Shown here in pieces: positions 9,992-19,411 of a DNA stretch of 48,030 bases. The position numbers were made by a program, and so were the translations under genes. Source of the DNA: Calocera cornea HHB12733 (taxonomy: Eukaryota; Basidiomycota; Dacrymycetes; Dacrymycetales; Dacrymycetaceae); assembly GCA_001632435.1 (NCBI GenBank), contig KV424100.1:1-48030 (forward strand), written 5' to 3'. The notes under the pieces are model-generated. The model was not told the DNA's origin and did no database searches. It saw nothing but the letters and a program-made list of their open reading frames with translations. Position 1 is the stretch's first letter. Each line of letters starts with the position of its first letter.

Positions 9992-11326
9992 TTACATCCC
10001 CCCGCCGCCGAGGAGGTACTCGACGGCGGCATTCACGTTCCCCCCGCTAGCCATGAGCGCGCGGATGTTCCGGGCCGCGTCCGAGAAGCCCATTGTTTGC
10101 AGTTGCGCGAGCTGGGTCTAAGAATACGCATCAGCATATAGTCGACTTCGGGTGGAAAAGAAAGATCGCACCTCGTATCGCTGCTCAGGAGGCCGGGTAT
10201 CCGCAGGCTGAGCCGGCTGGCCAAAGCCGCCCATACCACCCATGCCGCCCATGCCGCCCATACCACCGCCCATACCACCAGAGAGAAGGTTGATGAGATT
10301 AGGATCGACCATGCCGAATCCGCCAAAGGGGTTCACAGGCGGGACAGCGCCAGCGCCGCCTGCCGGTGGAGAGCCGGGAGCGCCGGTTCCTGCCGCAGGA
10401 GGTGAGCCCGGGGTGGCCGCCGCGCCCGTCGCTGCAGGTGGGGTACCGAATGCGCCCGGAGGAGGGAACGGCGCTGCGCCACCCGCCGCCGTGCCCGCAC
10501 CAGCAGCACCAGGGGCGCCAAACATGCCCGGAAAGCCTCCCATACCGCCCATGCCGCCCATACCACCCATGCCGCCCATCCCTCCCCCAGCGCCGCCCAT
10601 GCCGCCCATCATGCGCTGCATCTGCATCATCTGCCTGATCGTGTCCGGGTTGGACATCATCTGGCGGAACATCGGGGACTGGAAGATTTCGCGAACCTGG
10701 GGCCCCATGGCCTGCAGCTGCGGGTTGGAGGCGATGACCTGGTCGAGGATCTGCGGGTTGGACATGAGCGCGGACATCTGCTGGAGGAACTCGGGCGAGT
10801 CCATCATGTTCTGCATCTGTACGCAATACAATCAGCAGTTGCGACGCATATATGCAGGATAAGTACCTACCATATTAGGGTCGTTCGGGTTGACGCCCAT
10901 CTGCGCAAAGGGGTTGAAGCCGGCCATGAGCCCATGCCCCGCCGGGCCGTTCAGCACCGTCAGCGGGTCGGTGGGGTTCTGGCCCGTCTGCATCGACGGA
11001 AGGGGCTGCCTCGCCGGCTCCGGGTCCCGCCGCACGGGGCTCTTGACCATGTGGACGGTGTGGCCCGAGGCGAGCTTGTAGCTCGACAGCGCGTCGTCGT
11101 CCTTGAGCACGCGGCCGGAGTAGATGAGCCTTTGCTGGGCCGCGGGGACGTCGGACTGCCCGGCGATGGCCTCCTTCAGGTCGAGCACGGTCTTGCCGAG
11201 GGCGATGGAGATGGAGAGCTTGAGCTCGTTTGGGCCTGTGGTGCAGAGGAGCGGTCAGGATAAGCCGGTGCTGACTGATAGGGCGAGCGCACCTTTGACA
11301 TTGATTGATACGTCTTCGGATGACAT
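9992..11326 (-). CDS. DSK2: Ubiquilin/Dsk2-family proteasome shuttle factor
   Basis: Carries polyubiquitinated proteins to the proteasome by binding ubiquitin with its UBA domain and the proteasome with its ubiquitin-like domain. Exons on the minus strand are 11326-11293, 11235-10871, 10816-10172 and 10117-9992, all in frame, giving 389 aa (yeast Dsk2 is 373). The ubiquitin-like domain covers about residues 1-78 ([19 protein letters not shown]). It is followed by STI1-type Met/Gln-rich helical repeats ([37 protein letters not shown]). A long GMGG/Pro/Ala-rich low-complexity stretch comes next, then the C-terminal UBA domain from about residue 349 ([26 protein letters not shown]). The intron before the UBA domain isolates it on its own exon. 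Confidence 0.95.
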
Positions 11327-11989
11327 CGTGAGGGTGTCAAGGGGAGGGGGAGAGGTGAGTGATCGTAAAGAGGAGGAGAGGGAGGAAGGATGATTGCGGT
11401 GCGAGCTGTTGACGCTGTCTGGCGCCCTTTGGAGTGCTGTGTGGCAAGGGCCGGCCGGGTGCGCGAATGGAACCCACTCGAAGGGACCACACTCGCGACC
11501 CACCGGAGCCGAGAGGGCACAGCCACCCCGCGGGACAAGGTCCAATGGGGCCGCTTTGAGGGGAAACGCAAACGGTCGGTTGCATTCAGAATTCGCTAAC
11601 TACTCGACTACAACCCGGCAGACGGCTCACACAGACACAAAATTGGGCTAGACTAACGAGACACGAGCGGACACCTTGCGCAACCAGCTCCGGTTGCAGC
11701 CCAGGATCGCAGACATTCAAGACAGGCGGGGGAAAACGGTACTCATACATATAGACAAAAACAACACGCACACGTGACAGCGCTCGATATGGCAGGGAGC
11801 TGACGTGGCGCGAGTGAGCAGAGACAGAATTCTTCGTAGCCTCTCTCATCGTGAGAAAATTCGAGCCCAAAGCAGAAAACAAGTGAGGCGGGAGAGGCCG
11901 CGTGGGGAATGTGGTAATATGTACAAACGGGACCAGCAGGAGCGCGACTTACCGTCCGGAAGCAGGCGTGTCTATGCATCTGTAGACTT
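11327..11989 (-). promoter_or_regulatory. DSK2 promoter and 3' flank of the triple zinc-cluster gene
   Basis: A 663-bp gap between two minus-strand genes. No additional gene is supported, and no TATA box is evident close to the DSK2 start. Confidence 0.4.
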
Positions 11990-14209
11990 TTAGGGAGCGG
12001 GAGCGGGCGGAGAACCCACGGGGCCGGCAGGTGCAGGCACTCCAGGGTGGCCGGGAGGCGGCGGCAGGGGCATCATCCCTGGAGGCGGCATCGGCGGTCC
12101 GGGAGGAGCGGGAGGGCCGTTAGGACGAGCGCCTGCGGGGTGAAGAGCTGATCAGTCTCGCAACATGTCAGCCAGGCATAGAGCTCGCTTACCGTCCTGG
12201 TTCTTGACCCACTTGTCCATGTTCTGGTCGGGCGGGGCACTGGCACCACCCGGCGGGATGTGCATGCCCGGCGGGGGGATGGGAGGCGGCGCGCCCGGGT
12301 TGGGGTCCTCAACGAGGGGCCGCTTGCGGCGCTTGGGCGGCATCTCGTACCTACAGGTCTGGCCGTGCTGGGCACAGCTGCTGCACTGAGGGTGCACGCG
12401 GTCGCATTTGACCTTCCTGACGCGGCTGTGGCGATTTTTCAGCGGGTCGCTCCAACCGGGTGCAGTCAGTGGACCTACCACATGGCACAGGATCCCACGG
12501 TCCTCCGGGGCCTGTCGTCACCGAGCGGGTGCGGCATCCCGTTGTCCGGCAACATGCCTTCCACATGGCCGGCCTCGTCCATGGAGTCGTCGCCTTCGTA
12601 GTCCGACTCTCCCTGCAGCTCGTCCTCATTGTCCTTCTCGCCCTCCGGCTTGCTCGCTTGCTCCACCGGAGGGGGCATAGGCGGCGGAACCTGGCCGGTC
12701 CTGTGCGCGTCGACAAGGTTGGCCAGCGATGGGCCAGGGACAAACTGCGTGGGAGGCGGGGGTTCGGGAGAAAGCGGGCGAAGTTCCTCCGGCTGGGCCC
12801 AGAGAACCGGCTCTTGACCTGGGCCTTGTGGCTTGCTGGCATACGGGTCCAGCATGTTCGGTTGGCTGGTGAGGACGATGGCGGCTGCGACGGCTTCGGC
12901 TCTGCCGCCACGGCGGTAGCCGACGCGAGGTCCACGCCGCTTCCGCTCGGTATCGTAGACACAATCAGCTTTCAGGCGCGCGCAACTAGCGCAAGGGGTG
13001 CATCCATCACAGCGGGTTTTTCGTTGCCGACTACAGAAGGTTCTGTGAACACAGGATTCTGACGCATGTATGCGCTTCCGCCACTCACCAGCCCTGGCAG
13101 GCAAAGGTCACCTTTTTGCTGCTGTTCGGCGCGGCCTCGTTCTCGCTAGCCGAGGTGCCCTTGGCTGATCTGACGGACTTGGTCGGGGAAGACGGCGGGA
13201 AGGAGCCTGCAGTGGAGGCGAACGAAGCGTCGGCCGGATGCTCGGCATACGGCCTCTGCTGGCGGTGTGCCTTGCTGGCCGAGCTTTCCGCCGCTGCGCG
13301 CTTCACGTTCGACTCGAGGAAGTCCTCGAGGCTGTACGGCCCGGTCTTGGTGCGCCTCGAGCCGGCGTGAGGGCCACGCCGACGGCGCTCGGTGTCGTAC
13401 AGACAGTCTGTCTGAGAGCGCACGCAGCGTGCGCAGGGGATCCCACCGTCACATCGCGTCTTGCGCGCGCGACTGGCGAATCTGTTAGAATGTGGCCAGC
13501 AGGTTGTGCATAAACATATGCTCACCAGTTCTCGCACGCGATCGTGACCTTCCTGCCCGAGCTCTCAATCTGCAGGGGCCTGCCGTCGTCTGACAGTGGC
13601 GTGTCCATCATGCCCTGCATGCCGGGTCCGCTTCCAGGACGCTGAACAGGCGTCCTCGGCGCCTGCACCTGGGCGTGATTCGGGTTCGGACCCGCAGCAG
13701 GCGGCATGCCAGGGCCCGATTGTGGAGGAGCCGTCGCCGCGGTCTGGATGTGCATTGGGCCGTTCGTGATGTTGTTCATGGCGATGTTGTTCGCGTTTCC
13801 GGCGGACTGCGGGCCGTCCTGCGCCATGCTCAGGCGCGGGGCGGGCGCACCGCGCTCATCCGCGGGCGGGTCGTCCATCTTGCGCTTGAGGCCGGGGGTG
13901 AAGTTGCCGCCGTTGCCGGCGGACGCGAGCATGGGGTCGACGTCCATCGGCGGGTTGCCTGGGATGGGTGGGTGGGACTGAGCTGGCGCGTCTGGAGTGA
14001 GGGAGCAGGGCGCGAAGCGTGAGCAAGGGACGGGGATATATGCGCGGGAAAAATGAGGACGCACCCTGGGCGTGTGACCGCTGTTGGACGGTGGCCATGG
14101 TGGGTTGTTGCGCAGGCGTGGGCGCGGGCGCGGGTGCGGGCGCGGAGGGGTGCGTGTCGCGTGCGGGGTGTTGGACCTCCCCTGGGTGAGGTGCGGGGGA
14201 GACCTCCAT
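11990..14209 (-). CDS. Protein with three tandem Zn2Cys6 zinc clusters
   Basis: Probable DNA-binding regulator of unusual build. Six exons on the minus strand close in frame to 640 aa: 14209-14065, 13991-13526, 13472-13089, 13030-12479, 12425-12193 and 12132-11990. It holds three complete binuclear zinc clusters. Cluster 1 cysteines are at about 201, 204, 211, 217, 220 and 227 (RARKTRCDGGIPCARC). Cluster 2 is at 329, 332, 339, 345, 348 and 355 (RQRKTRCDGCTPCASC). Cluster 3 is at 513, 516, 523, 530, 533 and 540 (RVRKVKCDRVHPQCSSC). Each is followed by a basic tail (for example DTERRRRGP), and each is split by a 53-58 nt phase-2 intron in the codon of its second cysteine. The linkers are Pro/Ala/Gly-rich and partly acidic, and the C-terminus is a proline-rich tail. 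No fungal_trans regulatory domain is present. The usual fungal family has one N-terminal cluster. A three-gene reading is unlikely because all exons stay in phase and no internal start or stop is needed. Confidence 0.85.
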
Positions 14210-14836
14210 TAAATTGGGTCAGCACGGGTGGAGATCGGGGGCGATGTGGTGGGGGAGAAGAGAGAAAGGGGGTGGGCGGGAGAGAGGGAGGGAGTAAAGG
14301 TCGGGAATAAATGTGGTGCGAGGGGGGGAGAGAGAGAGGAAGAGGGGGAGGGGAGAGCCAGCTCACCTGTTGTGGCGAAGAAGGATGAAGAGGAGGATGT
14401 GTCGGGGGATGGGCCGTGTTGGGAGCCGTGGGTGTGCAAAGCGCGGGATGCGGGTCGGGTGTGTGTGTGTGTGTGTTGTTGGGTTTGGTCTGGGCGGTGC
14501 GGGTGGGTGTGTGGACGCGCGCACGCGCGGAAGCGAGGAGTGAGGGGTCGAGAGGGAGGGGAGGGGGAGGGGGGAAGTACTACCTCCGAGAGGAAGCAAG
14601 GCGGTTCAGGGTGTGCAGCGCGGGTTGATATTATTTTCGGCGGGTGGGCTAGCGGCCTTGTTGGGCCTCCGACGGGGCCGTGACCTGGTCAGCAAATGGA
14701 CCGATGATGTTGGTGCCGGCCGGGACGGATCTGGGCAAGAGGGAGCGGGGCCACGGAGGGGCGGAGACAAGGAGGGCGGCACCCGAGTGAGGCAGCGTTG
14801 AGTCTGTGTCTGTCTGAGTCTGTCTGTCTGTATCTG

Positions 14837-14868
<32 letters not shown>

Positions 14869-16155
14869 GCTTGAATCCCCCCTGGCTCAGTCAGGAGTCG
14901 GCCTGGCCGATGGTGCTGAGCTCATGCGCGCGAGAGTTGAAAGGAAGGTCAAGGGGCGGGGGCGGATGCGCACGCGCCCGACCGACCCCCTTCACGCCCG
15001 CTCTGGCCCATCCGACGACGGGCGTGGCAAGGTGGCGCTTCGCACGAGATGCGGGGTCCGCCAGCAACCCCTTCCTTGTGTGCATTTGATCCCGCTCCCT
15101 CAGCCCACGCTTTTGCTCCCGTCCGGGGCGCCGCCGGCACAGCGCTCCTCTGCTCCCGTGTTTCATATGCTCATGGGGGCAGTGCACGTCAGTCCAGCCC
15201 ATAACGACATCGGCCCCTCACCCACCCCTCACCCCCTCGCAACAGGGGGATTGCACAGAAGCTCACCTCACGCTGCCCTGTTCCAACTCTACTCCCACTT
15301 CCCCCTTCTCCGCCGCATAGTGATCATCACTGCGGTCTAGAATCTATCCATTCCTGACAAGGGGTCCGAGCACGGTAGTCAATGCGACAGAAACGTCGCT
15401 GTACCGGCCGGCGAATACAGACGCACCCGATCAGGTAAATAATCCGCAGGTCACCGGGTCCGCCCCCGCTTCGGGTCCGCGCGAGCCCGTGTCTCGCACC
15501 CGCTTCACCGCGTTTCCCCGTCCCGCTGGCACGCATCGCCGTCCCCGTGTGCCCCCCTTCGGAAAAACTCGCTTCGCTTCCACGCTTCCACCCGACAAGT
15601 GTGATGTTTATTCCTGTCCTTTCTATTCTCCCGCGTGCTCCTGTACAACCCCGTCTCTCATCCTGTCCCGGCGACAGTCCTGGAAGAACGTGCCAGGCAA
15701 TCGGAACACATTCGCCCCTCTCTCTTACGTCCTCGCTCGCCGCTACCCCATGGGCAAGTGACGGGCGTCCGCCATACCGTGCACAGCAGAGGAAAAGCGA
15801 GTGAATCCCTGAGTTGATGTCACGACGGTTCCCCCATCTTCACCCGATCTCGCACCGCGCGTACCGCCGGGCCCGTTCCAGATTCTCGCGGTAGCATGCT
15901 AATCAGCCCCGTTACTGGATCTGACCCATGGCCGTGGGTCTCCCCACCGCGACATGCGGTCAAAGAAGCGCGATCGCACAGATATCCCGTGCTTCGCGTC
16001 CGCCAGCGCACACTCCGCAGCTCGGCGATGCGCTCGATCCAGGTAAGGCTCGGAACTCGGAAGAATTCGCGCCAACCGGCGGTACACGCGCGCATCCCCT
16101 GTAGCCCAACCAACCTAATGCTGATTTGACCCTTCCCCCTGCCGCACACTCCTTC
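14210..16155. other. Long gap of low-complexity DNA upstream of the triple zinc-cluster gene
   Basis: About 1.9 kb without a supported gene. 14220-14600 is a G/A-rich stretch on the plus strand (C/T-rich in the sense of the minus-strand gene, whose leader and promoter it must hold). A GTGAGC donor on the minus strand near 14368 could start a leader intron. 14459-14475 is a GT repeat and 14802-14868 a CTGT repeat. 15300-15850 has open frames on both strands but no coding-like protein. Confidence 0.5.
14802..14868. repeat. CTGT tetranucleotide microsatellite
   Basis: An interrupted run of TCTG/CTGT units, ending in an unbroken run of about seven copies (roughly 14840-14868). Likely length-polymorphic between strains. 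Confidence 0.85.
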
Positions 16156-17344
16156 TCAGCCTTCTCTACCATCGGAACCCTGCCCTCTCGCCGCGGCGCC
16201 TCCGCGGCCCAGAAGCGCCTTCACGCTCGAGACCGCCTTCTCCCGTGCCTTCACTAGACGCTGCGCCGTGCCGACGTCTGGCGGTTTCGCCGTGAGTAAT
16301 CGGTCGTACGACGCCGGCCGCTTCGCAGGAGACGCCTGCGCGGCGGTTCCACTACCTCCGGCAGTACCCGGAGCCGGTTTCGTCGGCGTCGCATCTGCTG
16401 CGGGCACCGGACTTGCCGTGCCCCCGGCGGGTGTTGCGTTCCCCCCGGCAGGTGTGGTTGCGCTACTCGCTACCGAGGCCTCGGATCTCGCCGAACGCTC
16501 CGCCAGCGACGCCCGCAGGGCGGCGAGCTCGTCATCCAGGGCAGTGAGGCGGGCGATGAGTTCTTCGACCTCCTCGTACGATTTGAAGAACTGGCACACT
16601 TCCCGCGCACAGTCCTCAATGTGCGTAAACCGCACTGGCCCCAGAAGCACCCCGCCGTACCTGAGCATCATCGGACATGCCAAGTCAGTACCGTGCTGTC
16701 ATTAAGGGGAAGCAGGCGAGGGTGAAAGCGCGGAGGCCGGCCCAACCAATAGGGAGCCAACGATGACGCCATGTTGGTCGGCCGGAAAATCGGGTCAACT
16801 GCAGCCGCCGTTGCAGCACATCGGACCATCGAGAACCGCGAATTGAAGGACAGGCCTCAACAGAACGCAAAGCGGTCCGAGCCACCTACCATCTAGAGAC
16901 CACGACGAGTGCGTCAGAGACACCCTCTTTCTCCATTATTCCGAGAATGCGCTTCCCGCCCCATTGCTCCCCGTCGTCCTTGCTGGCAGACTCGACTCGA
17001 AAGTCATCCGGACCCGCGAGGCCGGTTCGCCCCGGCTTGAGAGACAGCGTCCGCCAAGCGGCCGTGTTGTAGTCCGCATCCGTGTCGAGATTTGCCAGGA
17101 TGTACTCGACGTCTTTCGCCGAGCTTATGCGATATATTCGTCCGGCAAAGGTGGATTGGCGGTCTTCAATAGACGAGGAAATGTGGATCGGCTCCGGGGG
17201 TGGCCGAAAGATAGGGGCGAGTTCTTTGTCCGAAGGCGCCCCACGTTCTCGCGTCCGCTCGGCATCTAGCCGCCTCTTGCTCGCTGGAGCATCCTCGGAG
17301 GGCGACCTCGAGGCCCGCCGCTTGCCTGAGGCCTGTTTCGACAT
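16156..17344 (-). CDS. IMPACT/UPF0029-family protein (YDL177C-like)
   Basis: Two exons on the minus strand, 17344-16890 and 16660-16156, join in frame to 319 aa across a 229-nt intron, long for this region. The UPF0029 (Impact N-terminal) domain is clear at about residues 60-175. It shows an entry strand STFAGRIYRISSAKDVEYIL, then DDGEQWGGKRILGIMEKEG, then VSDALVVVSRWYGGVLLG spanning the splice site, then RFTHIEDCAREV. The family includes the Gcn2 regulators Yih1/IMPACT and shorter, uncharacterised proteins such as yeast YDL177C. No RWD domain is visible, so the second type fits better. The C-terminal half has a short Leu-rich helix (LIARLTALDDELAALRASL), then an Ala/Pro/Thr-rich linker and a basic end. 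An in-frame non-ATG extension upstream of 17344 was not used. The molecular role of this subgroup is unknown. Confidence 0.85.
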
Positions 17345-17871
17345 GAAAGAGGCCGCTGGCAGAGCGTTTGATGTTGAGCGCGGAAGCAACGAGCTCGGAG
17401 GGCAGAGCTAGAACGCACGATCACCCGCCAGCCCCTTGTTCCGAGGCGAGCGCGGCTTCCGACGCCTGCCACTTCCGGCAATTTCAAATCCATCCCTGTC
17501 AATCTATACGTAAAGATCTTGGAAGCCGGGATTACAGGTTTCACACTCGGACAACAATTGATGGGCGGTGCACCCAGTTTATCCGACTGCATGGACGGAT
17601 GGAGCTGGCAGACAGCATTCACCGGCGGCACGATAGCCGCCTTGGAAAGGAGCAAATCGGATGAACATTTCTGTCATTGGAATAGATAAGAAGACACAAC
17701 GAGACGGCAGTAACGACCGGGCATCAATAAAATACGGAAAAAACTACAATGATGGCGGGAGAAGCGTGGGTGATTGGTCCTAGTACAGGAACAACATAAG
17801 AAGGGCAGAGCGCAGTAGATTATGTCGCATCGCATAGTCCAAACAGCGTATAACAAGTACTACAGCGCGGA
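17345..17871. other. Gap, no gene supported
   Basis: Promoter of the UPF0029 gene and 3' flank of the next zinc-cluster gene; no coding evidence. Confidence 0.4.
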
Positions 17872-18979
17872 TTACGCAGTTGGGGCGCCGACGTTCGGGG
17901 GCGCGTTCCAGAACATGAACTTTGGCATGTTGCCAGGAGGCATCTGTCCGAGAGCGGCCAAGTTCAAGGCCTAACAGACGGGGTCAGCAACAGTGCATCA
18001 ACGAGTGCTGAGAATGTACTTCGGACATAGGCGGATCACCAGACATGGGGACGTTGCTGAACTTCATCTGTGGCATTTCTTTCGCAAAGGAGTTCGCCTT
18101 GTGCCTTGCAGCCATCTTCGAGGACTTCTTCTCCTTCGCAAGGGTAGACTTTGCCTTACCGCGGAAGCGCCTTTCATCGTCATAGCTGCACTCCTGGCCC
18201 AGCCTTACGCATGAGAGGCAGGCAGGCTTGGTCTCGTCACACTTGATCTTGCGCTTGCGACTGTGCAGTGAGTCAGCACATCGGAGTGTGACTCGGAAAG
18301 GCACTTGTATGCGCACCAGTAGTTGCAGGCGATGTTCGCCTTCTTAGGAGTATGATCAGGATCGTGCGGCAAGGTGGGCCTGGACTTCCGGACTCTCTTC
18401 CTCTCTGGCTTGTACTCGTCGTCGTCAGGCTTGGAACCGTCCGCCTCAGAGTACCCCTCGTCGCCCTCCTCCGAACCGGCTGACTCAGCCTGAGGGGGCG
18501 GGACGGGCACGGGAGCAGGGCCATACATGAGCTGGGGCATGCCCGGGACCTGTCCGTTGGTCAAATAAGGCGGAAGTTGGTAGCCCGGAGGCGGGGGTGG
18601 GAAGGGCATGCCCGGCACGGCACCCGGGTAGGGCATTGGCTGGAAGCCCCATGGTCCGTAGGGGTAGCCGTAGTAACCGGCGGGCGGGGTAACGAGGTTA
18701 GGAGGAAGAGGAGGTTCTGCCCCCTGCTGCGCGTGCTTGCCATCCTGACCAGACGTAGACGGAAGAGGATACGGAACCTGCGGAGGAGGAGGGGCTACGG
18801 ATGCAAGGTCAGCGCAAGGAAGCAACCACGGCAGCTAGTCCTCCTCCGCACGCACCTTCGACGGCTTGTTCATGCGCTCCCGGTGGCGATGTTTCCTCCG
18901 CACCGTCCTCCCTCAGCGAAGGATCCACCGGCGCAACGATGGTGGGCTCCTCGACGATGGTCACTTTGCGTTTCGCCAT
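17872..18979 (-). CDS. Zn2Cys6 zinc-cluster protein with a proline-rich N-terminus
   Basis: Probable DNA-binding protein. Minus-strand exons are 18979-18856, 18794-18317, 18260-18020 and 17970-17872, in frame, giving 313 aa. After a short N-terminus (MAKRKVTIVEEPTI) comes a long Pro/Gly/Tyr-rich region (GYYGYPYGPWGFQPMPYPG), an acidic patch and a basic patch (KPERKRVRKSRP). The single zinc cluster has Cys at about 198, 201, 208, 215, 218 and 225 (RKRKIKCDETKPACLSC), followed by a Lys-rich tail. The intron 18261-18316 splits the second cysteine codon, exactly as in both neighbouring paralogues. The last intron uses a GTACAT donor. There is no fungal_trans domain. The zinc cluster is central rather than N-terminal, and the shared layout with the next gene suggests tandem duplication. 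Confidence 0.85.
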
Positions 18980-19411
18980 AATATGTTGGGATGTTCTGTA
19001 GAGGGGGGAGAGGTCGTTTGGGGCTAAGCAGCGATAGGGGTGGCGTGCAGACCAGGGACCCCGGACGTTTGTTTTCATACGCAAAGTCACGTGTGGCTGT
19101 CCACGCGTCCCTGGTCTCCCTCCCAGACCCAAGCGAAATGTCAATACTGTTACCCATTCATTCCAGATCGATGGCGGGCCACGCTATTATTAAATGCTAG
19201 CGACGACATTGAGACAGAGAACAAAATACAACAGAGTATGCCTGAGACTGAAAGAGGAAATCATGAACCCGAGCCCACGTCGCCCTGCGGTGCCGCTGAC
19301 GACGTAGCTACGTTGTGAGGTTAACCACTCAATGGCCCTAGAGCGTGTCGTACACAGAACAAGGAAATACAGAGAAAGGGAGGAAGATCTATTCTCGCAT
19401 CATATAACGAG
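18980..19411. other. Gap between the two single zinc-cluster genes
   Basis: Upstream region of the 17872-18979 gene and 3' flank of the next one; nothing else supported. Confidence 0.4.

Noticed and set aside
12460..13062. 200-codon plus-strand frame opposite the triple zinc-cluster gene
   Set aside because: It crosses introns of a fully phased minus-strand gene and has shadow-type composition.
11990..14209. Three separate single-cluster genes
   Set aside because: All introns are phase-consistent, each cluster is completed only by splicing to the previous exon, and there is no stop, leader or promoter space between clusters.
17345..17389. N-terminal extension of the UPF0029 protein
   Set aside because: It would have to start at TTG; the first ATG in frame is at 17344.
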